Positions 6,302 through 13,423 of a stretch of 16,944 nucleotides of DNA are shown in pieces. Within the stretch, counting starts at the first letter, position 1; every line of letters starts with the position of its first letter. The notes under the pieces are model-generated. The model was not told the origin of the DNA and ran no database searches. It was given only the letters and a program-made list of their open reading frames with translations. Source of the DNA: Taishania sp964580465 (GTDB taxonomy: Bacteria; Bacteroidota; Bacteroidia; Flavobacteriales_D; Crocinitomicaceae); assembly GCA_964580465.1 (NCBI GenBank), contig CAZOKJ010000046.1, positions 1 through 16,944 of the forward strand, read 5' to 3'. A program made the position numbers and the translations under genes.

Positions 6302-8137
6302 ATGAATAGTATTATTTCCGTTTTACCCGATCACATCGCTAACCAAATTGCTGCTGGTGAGGTTATTCAACGACCTGCATCTGTAGTCAAAGAATTGGTA
6401 GAAAATGCCATCGATGCGAACGCTTCTAAAATTCAAGTACACATCAAAGACGCTGGAAAAACGTTGATTCAAATCATCGACGATGGAAAGGGTATGAACG
6501 CTGAAGATGCTGAAAATTGTTTTCTTCGCCATGCAACAAGCAAAATCCACTCCGCTGATGACCTTTTTGCACTAACTACAAAAGGATTTAGAGGGGAAGC
6601 CTTGGCAAGTATCGCTGCAATTGCTTATGTAACTTTGCAAACACGACAAGCAACAAATGATACTGGAGTCAAAATTCAAATCGAAGGTAGTAAATTAGTC
6701 GAAAAGGAAGAAGTCGTTAGTGCTGTCGGCACAAGTTTTGAAGTAAAAAACTTGTTTTTCAACGTGCCCGCTCGACGCAATTTCTTGAAATCCAACGATA
6801 TTGAATTTCGCCACATTAAAGATGAGTTTGAACGCATCGCATTAGCTCACCCTGACATTCACTTCATTTTAACACACAACGGAACAGAAATTTACAATTT
6901 AAGAAGTGCTGTACTGAGAAGACGAATTGTGGATGTTATTGGTGACAGACAAAATGAACGATTGGTACCTATTAATGAAGAAACAGCAATTGTGAAAATC
7001 ACTGGTTTTGTCATTAAACCTGAATTTGCTAAGAAAACACGTGGAGAGCAATTCTTCTTCGTTAATAATCGATTTTTTAAGGACGTTTACTTCAATAGTG
7101 CCGTTTCTAAAGCCTTCGATGGACTCATTCAACCTAAAACATACCCTGGATATTTCTTGTATTTTGAGATAGACCCAGCTAAAATAGATGTAAACGTACA
7201 TCCAACAAAAACGGAAATTAAATTTGAAGAAGACCGCTTTATTTACTCAATATTAGTGAGTTCCATTCGTTTGGCACTTGGGAAATACAACATTGCACCA
7301 ACACTTGATTTTGAGCAAGAACAAAGTTTTGACTTACCTTATGAACGTTATTCACAACCAATCGTAGAACCAACGATTCGAGTCAATCCAAACTACAATC
7401 CGTTTAATGCTTCTACTTCTAAAAGCTCCAGCACCGCTTCGGAAAATAAGTCGCTCAACAATTTTGGCTTTGGTCAATCTACTTCCACGCAGCAAGATTG
7501 GGCTAATTTTTATAACATTGAAGAAGTCGAAGAGCAAGAGGAAGCCATTCAGCAAGAAATAGCAATGGGAGAAGAAACATCCACCAACTGGGATAAATAT
7601 ATTTTGAAAAGCCCATTTATTATTTTTCCTTCCAAAAATGGTTTGATGGTAGTGCATTCAAAACGAGCATACGAACGCATTGTTTTTGACAGCATGATGA
7701 GTGAATTTATAGTGCGCCCAATTGCTTCTCAGACAATGTTATTCCCTTATGAAAAAGAAGTTTCTAAAGGAGAAGAAGACAACTGGAATAGTCACCAATC
7801 TATGCTAAAACGTTTAGGATTTGCTAGTGAGATTATTAATGGCACATTGACACTGAATGCTGTTCCTGCAATAATAGAAGAAGAAGCCATCAATGATTGC
7901 ATTGATTCTATATTGGAAAACATCGCTTATCATTCCATTGACAAAGGTGATATTGCACACTTATTGATTTCACATGTTGCCAAAAATGCAGGTAAAACAA
8001 AAATGCTAACAGACAGCAAAGAAAAAGTAATTGATTTAGTAGAATCATTATTTCAATGTCCCGAGCACACACACACGCCATCGGGAAAAACAATTATTAA
8101 AACAATTTCAATCGACGATATTTATCAAATTTTTTAA
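6302..8137 (+). CDS. mutL: DNA mismatch repair protein MutL
   Basis: MutL links mismatch recognition by MutS to downstream repair. The 611-residue protein has a complete N-terminal GHKL ATPase: ELVENAIDA with Glu31 and Asn35, the DDGKGM loop (60-65), GFRGEAL (95-101) and NVPARRNFL (154-162). The C-terminal half of the ATPase region contains DVNVHPTKTE (296-305). A low-complexity linker rich in Ser, Asn, Gln and Glu spans about 340-425. The dimerisation domain follows. The metal-binding endonuclease signature DQHAxxE is not intact: the equivalent segment reads HSKRAYER (452-459), with Asp and His lost. The C-terminal CPHGRP motif is replaced by TPSGKT. The gene starts one base after the nitroreductase stop and is followed after 3 bp by a rhomboid gene. 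Confidence 0.96.
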   Translation: MNSIISVLPDHIANQIAAGEVIQRPASVVKELVENAIDANASKIQVHIKDAGKTLIQIIDDGKGMNAEDAENCFLRHATSKIHSADDLFALTTKGFRGEALASIAAIAYVTLQTRQATNDTGVKIQIEGSKLVEKEEVVSAVGTSFEVKNLFFNVPARRNFLKSNDIEFRHIKDEFERIALAHPDIHFILTHNGTEIYNLRSAVLRRRIVDVIGDRQNERLVPINEETAIVKITGFVIKPEFAKKTRGEQFFFVNNRFFKDVYFNSAVSKAFDGLIQPKTYPGYFLYFEIDPAKIDVNVHPTKTEIKFEEDRFIYSILVSSIRLALGKYNIAPTLDFEQEQSFDLPYERYSQPIVEPTIRVNPNYNPFNASTSKSSSTASENKSLNNFGFGQSTSTQQDWANFYNIEEVEEQEEAIQQEIAMGEETSTNWDKYILKSPFIIFPSKNGLMVVHSKRAYERIVFDSMMSEFIVRPIASQTMLFPYEKEVSKGEEDNWNSHQSMLKRLGFASEIINGTLTLNAVPAIIEEEAINDCIDSILENIAYHSIDKGDIAHLLISHVAKNAGKTKMLTDSKEKVIDLVESLFQCPEHTHTPSGKTIIKTISIDDIYQIF

Positions 8138-8140
8138 TCT

Positions 8141-8896
8141 ATGTTGAACAACACGCCAATCGTAACAAAAAACATCTTGATTTTAAACATTTTCGTTTAC
8201 ATCATCATGATGGTTAGCATTAGTATGGGAAATGACAAATTACCTTTCTACCTAAGTGCACATTATTTCAACACGCCGACATTTGAACCTTATCAAATTG
8301 TTTCTCACATGTTTACGCATAGCACATCTGATATTTTTCACATCTTTTTTAACATGTTTGCATTGGTGACTTTTGGTTCTCATTTAGAGCGAATTTGGGG
8401 ACCTAAACGATTTTTCATTTTCTACTTTGCTACAGGAATTGGTGCTCTGATTTTATACAACACAATTGGCTCTATTAATGTGTATCAAGTTCAACAAGCT
8501 CTTGTTGCAGATGGATACGACATCAATAAGGTAAATGAGTACTTAATGGGCAGTGGAACCATCAAAAATCTTCCAATTCTTAGCGCAAACAGTCAAGAAC
8601 TTTTCAATGAGTATAGTGCGATGGTATTCAGTTCTATGGCAGGTGCTTCTGGTGCTGTTTTTGGGTTATTGGCAGCTTTTGCAGTTTTATTCCCAAACAC
8701 ACAATTAATGTTATTATTTCCCCCAATTCCAATTCGTGCCAAGTATTTAATTGGCGGTTATTTGGCTTATACAGTCTATAAAGTGTTTTCCATCCCAACG
8801 GATAACGTAGCTCATCTTGCTCACTTGGGAGGTGCCATTGTGGGAATTGCCATGGTTCTTTATTGGAGAAAGACTGACCGTCATAATTTCTACTAA
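8141..8896 (+). CDS. Rhomboid family intramembrane serine protease, first copy
   Basis: A 251-residue polytopic membrane protein of the rhomboid family, which cleaves transmembrane substrates inside the bilayer with a Ser-His dyad. The catalytic serine is Ser170 in GASGAVFG, and the histidine is His228 in AHLAHLGG. The HxxxN motif of TM2 is His67-Asn71 (HIFFN). Hydrophobic segments are seen at about 10-28, 66-80, 90-110, 160-185, 195-217 and 224-241. A hydrophilic insertion of about 45 residues (about 112-157) lies between TM3 and the serine-bearing TM4. It starts 3 bp after mutL and precedes a second rhomboid, so the pair is probably coexpressed. Substrates are unknown. Confidence 0.94.
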   Translation: MLNNTPIVTKNILILNIFVYIIMMVSISMGNDKLPFYLSAHYFNTPTFEPYQIVSHMFTHSTSDIFHIFFNMFALVTFGSHLERIWGPKRFFIFYFATGIGALILYNTIGSINVYQVQQALVADGYDINKVNEYLMGSGTIKNLPILSANSQELFNEYSAMVFSSMAGASGAVFGLLAAFAVLFPNTQLMLLFPPIPIRAKYLIGGYLAYTVYKVFSIPTDNVAHLAHLGGAIVGIAMVLYWRKTDRHNFY

Positions 8897-8910
8897 TCAA
8901 CTTTTATTCA

Positions 8911-8918
8911 TAACTTTG
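8911..8918 (+). promoter_or_regulatory. Possible internal -7 box before the second rhomboid gene
   Basis: TAACTTTG matches TAnnTTTG in the 38-bp gap between the rhomboid genes, the longest gap in the operon. About 20 bp upstream there is TTTC rather than TTTG. A start here would give a leader of about 10 bases. This is suggestive only. Confidence 0.3.
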
Positions 8919-8934
8919 ATTCTTAAACACATCT

Positions 8935-9858
8935 ATGCAGGCAAACAATAGTTTTATTGATGAGTTAAAAAACACGTTTAAAACAGGTGGCATGACAACC
9001 AAGTTGATTTTTGTCAACGTGGCTATTTTTATATTGATTGGAATCGTTGAAGTAGTAGCAAAAACGATACAAGGTAGTACTGGCGCTGGCTTGCTATCAT
9101 TTGTGTACGCTGTTTTTTCTTTGCAAACCGATATCAGTGCTTTTCTTACTCATCCATGGGGATTGTTTACAAGTATTTTTACGCATTTTTCCATTGTGCA
9201 CCTATTATTCAATATGGTTTTCTTATTTAGTGTGGGGCGTATTTTTGAACAATTCTTTAGTGCCAAGCGCATGCTGTACACCTACATCATGGGTGGCGTT
9301 TTTGGTGGACTCTTTGAAGTGATTGCGCACTTAGTCATTCCCAATTTTTATGCACCTACAGTCATTGGAGCATCGGGAGCTGTATTGGCAATCTTGGTTG
9401 CAACCGCATTCTACCAACCTAAGTTAACCGTATCTATTTGGGGACTGTTCAATATGCGTTTAATATATTTAGCGCTTATTTTTATTCTTATCAATTTGTA
9501 CAATGCAGGTATGGGGGTCAAAGATGGAACAGCTTATTTTGCTCACCTCGGAGGTGCTTTTTTAGGATATCTTTCTGTTCAAAATCCTTTTGGAGCCAAT
9601 AACATCATCATTCGGTCAATGCAAGTAGGAGGCAAATTAGTTAACTTATTTAAACGAGATAAGATTACAAAAGGAAAATTTACCTACTCCAAGTCTAACG
9701 CTTCGAATACACGTGTAAAAACAGATGAAGAATACAATGTAGAAGCAAAAGAACGACAAGCCAAAATCGATAAGATATTGGATAAGATCGCTAAGTCTGG
9801 GTACGAATCATTAACCAAAGAAGAAAAAGAATTGCTATTCAGTCAAAGCAATAAATAA
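8935..9858 (+). CDS. Rhomboid family intramembrane serine protease, second copy with cytosolic C-terminal tail
   Basis: A 307-residue rhomboid with the catalytic pair Ser147 (GASGAV) and His204 (AHLGG), and the TM2 motif His89-Asn93 (HLLFN). Six transmembrane segments can be placed between about residues 22 and 215. Unlike its neighbour it has no long TM3-TM4 insertion. It does have a charged C-terminal tail of about 90 residues, rich in Lys, Asp and Glu, ending in a helix-forming segment around ILDKIAKSGYESLTKEEKE. I believe a tail of this type recurs in Bacteroidota rhomboids as a small separate domain. The two copies are divergent, so this is an old duplication or separate recruitment. The next gene starts one base after its stop. 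Confidence 0.93.
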   Translation: MQANNSFIDELKNTFKTGGMTTKLIFVNVAIFILIGIVEVVAKTIQGSTGAGLLSFVYAVFSLQTDISAFLTHPWGLFTSIFTHFSIVHLLFNMVFLFSVGRIFEQFFSAKRMLYTYIMGGVFGGLFEVIAHLVIPNFYAPTVIGASGAVLAILVATAFYQPKLTVSIWGLFNMRLIYLALIFILINLYNAGMGVKDGTAYFAHLGGAFLGYLSVQNPFGANNIIIRSMQVGGKLVNLFKRDKITKGKFTYSKSNASNTRVKTDEEYNVEAKERQAKIDKILDKIAKSGYESLTKEEKELLFSQSNK

Positions 9859-9859
9859 T

Positions 9860-10978
9860 ATGAGTGGTTGGTTGAGAAAAATAGTGCGTTTTTCAAATGC
9901 AATGCGTATTGTGTCAATTGTCACAATCATCGCTTTGTGCATTGCTTATCTCACACCTCATGTCCACCCAAATCATTTGTGGATTTTACCTTTCTTTGGG
10001 TTAGCCTATCCTCTTTTGGTTGTTTTTGCTTTGCTTATTGTTATTTATTGGCTTTTCTTTCGTTCCTATAAATGGGCGTTAGTGCTGCTATTTTTCATTG
10101 GTATTGGATATCCTTATGTTATGAATCTCTATGCTTTTGGTAAAGAAGAAATCAACCAAGAGAAAGTTCAAACAAGCATCCGTGTTTTTTCTAACAATGT
10201 TCAAATTTTTGATCTTTACGAAGAAAATAAGGAACAAAAATACACAACTCGTGATAGTGTTTTTAGCTACGCATTGTCTCAACAACCTGACGTGGTGTGT
10301 TTTCAAGAGTTTTACAGCAAAGATAATCCAACTCCTTTCCAAACAGAGCAATTATTTTATCAAGAGTTTGGTGCAGTAGATTTTCACAAACGATTCATCT
10401 ACAAAAAAGTAGGAAGACAACATTTCGGAGTAATTATGTACTCACGCTTACCTATTATTGCAAAGGGGGAAGTAATTTATTCGTCCGATGATGAAACCAA
10501 CTATAACTTCTGTATTTATATAGATGTTGTAAAAAATCAAGATACTTTTAGGGTTTACAATGCTCACTTACAATCATTTAGAATCAGCAAAATTGAAGAA
10601 GAAGAGAATTCTAAAAAGAGCATGATTAAAGGAATTATCAGTAAATTAAGAACAGCATATCCAAAACGAGCAGATCAAGCTGAACGAATTGTAGAACACA
10701 TCAAGAGTTCACCTTATCCAGTGATTGTTTGCGGTGACTTTAATGACACGTCGGTTTCTTTTGTTTACAATCAATTCAATTCTATTTTAACAGATGCTTT
10801 CTTAACAACCGGCGAAGGAATAGGTGCTACTTATGTTGGAAAATTACCTGCAGGACGTATTGATTATATCTTTCATTCTAATGAATTAAAGGCTGAAAAT
10901 TTTACCATACAAGAACATCCATACAGCGATCATCGTGCCATCGCATGTACGATTCATAAAATGAAAAACAATGAGTGA
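9860..10978 (+). CDS. Membrane-anchored endonuclease/exonuclease/phosphatase family protein
   Basis: A 372-residue protein with a hydrophobic N-terminus of three probable membrane segments (about 15-33, 40-67 and 71-90), followed by a DNase I-like fold. Active-site residues are visible: Glu150 (CFQEF), His236 (YNAHLQ), Asp293 and Asn295 (CGDFND), Asp335 (RIDYIF), and the Asp357-His358 pair (YSDHRA). The family includes metal-dependent nucleases and phosphodiesterases acting on phospholipids or other phosphoesters. With the catalytic domain anchored after an odd number of segments, it may face the periplasm, but topology is not certain. The gene starts one base after the rhomboid and overlaps the next gene by 8 bp (ATGAGTGA), so translational coupling is likely. 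The substrate is unknown. Confidence 0.9.
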   Translation: MSGWLRKIVRFSNAMRIVSIVTIIALCIAYLTPHVHPNHLWILPFFGLAYPLLVVFALLIVIYWLFFRSYKWALVLLFFIGIGYPYVMNLYAFGKEEINQEKVQTSIRVFSNNVQIFDLYEENKEQKYTTRDSVFSYALSQQPDVVCFQEFYSKDNPTPFQTEQLFYQEFGAVDFHKRFIYKKVGRQHFGVIMYSRLPIIAKGEVIYSSDDETNYNFCIYIDVVKNQDTFRVYNAHLQSFRISKIEEEENSKKSMIKGIISKLRTAYPKRADQAERIVEHIKSSPYPVIVCGDFNDTSVSFVYNQFNSILTDAFLTTGEGIGATYVGKLPAGRIDYIFHSNELKAENFTIQEHPYSDHRAIACTIHKMKNNE

Positions 10979-11702
10979 GGAAACAAAAACACGCATCAAT
11001 AAATACCTGAGTGAGATTGGTTACTGCTCAAGAAGAGCAGCTGACAAACTCATCGAAGAAGGTCGTGTGAAAATCAATGGTGTTGTGCCTGAAGTTGGTA
11101 CAAAAGTGGGGAAAGAAGATCAAATCCACGTGGATGGCAAGTTGGTGCAAGACAAACAAACCCCTCATGTATATCTGATTTTAAACAAACCACGAGGCAT
11201 TGTCTGTACCACCGATACGAAACGTGAAAAAGACAATATCATCGATTTTATGAAGTTCCCAGAACGTATTTTTCCTGTTGGTCGCTTGGACAAAGCAAGT
11301 GAAGGATTGATTATCATGACGAATGACGGTGACATTGTCAACAAAATTTTGCGTGCAAGAAACAACCACGAAAAAGAGTACATTGTACGTGTTAACTTGC
11401 CGATTACTCAGGAATTTTTAGAGCGCATGAGAAGTGGCGTTCCTATTTTAGACACTGTTACTCGGGAATGTGTAGTCGAGCAATTGGATCGTTATAAATT
11501 CCGTATCATCTTAACCCAAGGACTCAACCGACAAATTCGCCGCATGTGCGAATACCTTGGTTATGAAGTTAAAAGTTTGAAACGCATTCGCATTATGAAC
11601 CTCCATTTAGATGTTCCAATTGGACATTATCGCCATTTCACCCAAGAAGAATACGATACCTTATTGGAGTTATGCGGAGACTCTGCGAAGACTGCTGATT
11701 AA
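10971..11702 (+). CDS. rluF: RluF-type 23S rRNA pseudouridine synthase
   Basis: A 243-residue RsuA/RluB/E/F-family pseudouridine synthase. The N-terminal S4 RNA-binding domain (residues 8-60, beginning RINKYLSEIGYCSRRAAD) is followed by the catalytic domain with Asp107 in GRLDKASEGL. The C-terminal block TQGLNRQIRRMCEYLGYEV and the next IRIMNLHL segment resemble E. coli RluF, which modifies U2604 of 23S rRNA. RluB or RluE identity cannot be excluded without alignment, but the TQGLNRQIRRM wording favours RluF. It is the last gene of the operon, and its start lies inside the end of the upstream gene. No convincing terminator hairpin is seen before the convergent lipoprotein gene. Confidence 0.9.
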   Translation: MSEETKTRINKYLSEIGYCSRRAADKLIEEGRVKINGVVPEVGTKVGKEDQIHVDGKLVQDKQTPHVYLILNKPRGIVCTTDTKREKDNIIDFMKFPERIFPVGRLDKASEGLIIMTNDGDIVNKILRARNNHEKEYIVRVNLPITQEFLERMRSGVPILDTVTRECVVEQLDRYKFRIILTQGLNRQIRRMCEYLGYEVKSLKRIRIMNLHLDVPIGHYRHFTQEEYDTLLELCGDSAKTAD

Positions 11703-11738
11703 ATGAGAATGGAGAACGGCGTAGCCCTCACCGAAGGT

Positions 11739-11766
11739 AATTGACAATTAACAATTGACAATTGAT
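11739..11766. repeat. Heptamer tandem repeat in the convergent spacer
   Basis: Four consecutive 7-bp units read AATTGAC, AATTAAC, AATTGAC, AATTGAT, followed by a degenerate GGACAAT. The run lies in the 117-bp gap between the converging rluF and lipoprotein B2 genes. AATTG/CAATT is self-complementary, so the repeat can fold on either strand. There is no U-tract directly after it, so I do not call it a terminator. Confidence 0.75.
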
Positions 11767-11819
11767 GGACAATAGAAAGATTGTTTTAGTTTGAGTCAAC
11801 CAGCCAATTTAAAAAAAAA

Positions 11820-12203
11820 CTACTTAGGAACTATTTCAAATGTGCCATTGTGTATAATAGGCACTCCAAGATTGTTGTACTGTGTTCGAACAAATGTTCC
11901 TGAAAAAGAATTCACATTGCCCTCTTTTTTCCATTCTCCATCAATTTCGATTTGGTCAGGAGCAAAATAAAGATCTTTTATTTTTCCATACACTCTTTTT
12001 CCATCACGGTAAACCACTCCTTCATTGATGATAAGATAATCATCCGTTGCCTCAGTGATAGCGATAAACGAAGAGTGCGGTTGTTGAGCGTTATTAAACA
12101 AAAAATGTCCCGAATACATTCCAATGAGTTCTTGATGAACATTTTCTTTTTTACAACTCAACAAGGTTAAACTCAACCCTAAAAATAGTATTATTGCTTT
12201 CAT
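11820..12203 (-). CDS. Small SPII lipoprotein, type B, copy 2
   Basis: A 127-residue lipoprotein with signal peptide MKAIILFLGLSLTLLSC; the lipid-attached cysteine follows LLS, and the next residues are KKE. The frame is open upstream to 12233, but that would overlap the preceding gene and put ten residues before a perfect signal peptide, so the ATG at 12201-12203 is chosen. The mature protein looks all-beta and contains the blocks ITEATDDYLIINEG, GKIKDLYFAPD and a terminal NGTFEIVPK. It is clearly paralogous to the gene at 12646-13023, which shares these blocks with small changes. It is the last gene of the accessory operon. No known domain is recognised. A lysine-acid pair after the cysteine resembles Bacteroidota surface-export signals, so outer-surface location is possible. 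Confidence 0.85.
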   Translation of the reverse strand: MKAIILFLGLSLTLLSCKKENVHQELIGMYSGHFLFNNAQQPHSSFIAITEATDDYLIINEGVVYRDGKRVYGKIKDLYFAPDQIEIDGEWKKEGNVNSFSGTFVRTQYNNLGVPIIHNGTFEIVPK

Positions 12204-12213
12204 GTTTCTATGT

Positions 12214-12603
12214 TTAAAATGGTGTAATTTCAAATGCTCCTTCGGTTTCTACAAGTATATCACCTCCACCCGGAGAATGAACAACTTTTGAGTTTGTAAA
12301 ACGACCTGTAATTGTATTATTTTTCATTTCTCCCACTAAATAGGCATTGTTAAGTTTTTCTATTGAAACTTTTCCAGAAACCTTATTTCCTGTTCTAGTG
12401 AATGAAATTATAGAAAATCCCAATTGAATCAACACCTTGTCATCATCTGATTTCTTTATTTCTATAAACTTCTGAAGACCTTCTTCATTGGGATTATCGT
12501 AAGTAAACGTCCAATGATAATTTCCTGGTTTCATTTGAACCTTACTGCAATTCATCAATGATAAACTGAGTAGAACAATTAGTATTAAATGTATTTTTTT
12601 CAT
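12214..12603 (-). CDS. Small SPII lipoprotein, type A, copy 2
   Basis: A 129-residue lipoprotein with signal peptide ending LSLMNC and mature sequence starting CSKVQMKPGNY. The mature part contains TFTYDNPN, GNKVSGK, YLVGEMKNNTITGRF, HSPGGG and a C-terminal GAFEITPF. It is a tandem paralogue of the gene at 13028-13411. The first 29 residues differ at one position, while the middle is much more diverged. It is 10 bp ahead of lipoprotein B2 and 42 bp after lipoprotein B1, so this A-B pair looks like a copied unit of about 0.8 kb. No acidic residue follows the cysteine closely, unlike the B type. No family is recognised. Confidence 0.85.
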   Translation of the reverse strand: MKKIHLILIVLLSLSLMNCSKVQMKPGNYHWTFTYDNPNEEGLQKFIEIKKSDDDKVLIQLGFSIISFTRTGNKVSGKVSIEKLNNAYLVGEMKNNTITGRFTNSKVVHSPGGGDILVETEGAFEITPF

Positions 12604-12645
12604 GTTATTAGTTTTAATATATGCTATCCTTTTATAACGGCAATA

Positions 12646-13023
12646 TTATTTAGGTACTATTTCAAACGTACCATGAGATGTTTGAGGGATACCTAAATAA
12701 TAAGTTATTTCAGAAAACGTGCCAGAAAAAGAATACTTTTTACCTTTCCTTTTCCATTCGCCAATGATTGTGATTTTGTCAGGGGCAAAATAAAGATCTT
12801 TTATTTTGCCATCTATTTTCTTGCCATCAAGATAAATCACTCCTTCATTAATGACAAGATAATTATTTGTTGCTTCTGTGATAACGATAGGTGTGTATTT
12901 TTCAAGAGATGAAGAGTACGTAAAAACACCCGAATAGATTCCAATCATACCTGAATGTTTACTTTCTTTGTTACAGCCAATAAATAGCAAACTCAATCCC
13001 AAAAATAATAGTATTGTCTTCAT
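12646..13023 (-). CDS. Small SPII lipoprotein, type B, copy 1
   Basis: A 125-residue lipoprotein with signal peptide MKTILLFLGLSLLFIGC followed by NKES. The open frame extends to 13107, but this would overlap the upstream gene by about 80 bp and place 28 odd residues before the signal peptide, so the ATG at 13021-13023 is used; that leaves a 4-bp gap to lipoprotein A1. Conserved blocks shared with copy 2 are VITEATNNYLVINEG, GKIKDLYFAPD, IGEWKRKG, SFSGTF and HGTFEIVPK. The alternation of polar and hydrophobic residues suggests a small beta barrel or sandwich. Function is unknown. Confidence 0.86.
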   Translation of the reverse strand: MKTILLFLGLSLLFIGCNKESKHSGMIGIYSGVFTYSSSLEKYTPIVITEATNNYLVINEGVIYLDGKKIDGKIKDLYFAPDKITIIGEWKRKGKKYSFSGTFSEITYYLGIPQTSHGTFEIVPK

Positions 13024-13027
13024 TTCT

Positions 13028-13411
13028 CTATTTAATTTCAAATGAACCTTCTCGTTCCACAAACCAATTACCTCCACCCGGAGAATGATGTGCTTCCATG
13101 TACGCAAAACGACCTGTAATTGTGTTATTCTTTATTTCACCAACCAAATAAGGGGAATTTAGGGATTCTATTGGAATTTTTCCTGAAACTTTATTTCCTA
13201 TAATATTCAATTCAACAAAAGAACTTACCAATCGAAGGAGCAATATATCATCAGGAGACTTCATGACCTCTGTGTATTTCTGTATGCTTTCTATGTTTGG
13301 ATTGTCATAAGTAAAAGTCAAAAGATAGTTCCCTGGTTTCATTTGAACTTTACTGCAATTCATCAATGATAAACTGAGTAAAACAATTAGTATTAAATGT
13401 AATTTTTTCAT
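13028..13411 (-). CDS. Small SPII lipoprotein, type A, copy 1
   Basis: A 127-residue lipoprotein with the same signal peptide and lipobox (LMNC) as the gene at 12214-12603. Its mature blocks are TFTYDNPN, GNKVSGK, YLVGEIKNNTITGRF, HSPGGG and a terminal GSFEIK. It ends two residues earlier than copy 2. It begins 12 bp after the GH16 gene and ends 4 bp before lipoprotein B1, so GH16, A1 and B1 form a tight transcriptional unit. No recognised domain. Confidence 0.85.
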   Translation of the reverse strand: MKKLHLILIVLLSLSLMNCSKVQMKPGNYLLTFTYDNPNIESIQKYTEVMKSPDDILLLRLVSSFVELNIIGNKVSGKIPIESLNSPYLVGEIKNNTITGRFAYMEAHHSPGGGNWFVEREGSFEIK

Positions 13412-13423
13412 GTTATTCGTTTT

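Larger units (their letters stand above)
12214..13411 (-). repeat. Tandem duplication carrying the lipoprotein A genes (A1 and A2)
   Basis: The start codons of the two A genes are 808 bp apart, and those of the two B genes 820 bp apart, so an A-B unit was duplicated in tandem (the B2 gene at 11820-12203 completes the second unit). The first 72 coding bases of A2 (12532-12603) and A1 (13340-13411) differ at only 3 positions by direct comparison, whereas the central parts of the genes are far more diverged. Confidence 0.85.

Noticed and set aside
11811..11819. Run of nine A (T on the minus strand) directly after the lipoprotein B2 stop as a terminator
   Set aside because: There is a T-tract but no convincing stem-loop just before it, so it was not called.
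13024..13107. N-terminal extension of lipoprotein B1 (and similar ones at 12204-12233 and 16374-16448)
   Set aside because: Each would overlap the preceding gene and place non-signal residues before a perfect lipoprotein signal peptide.
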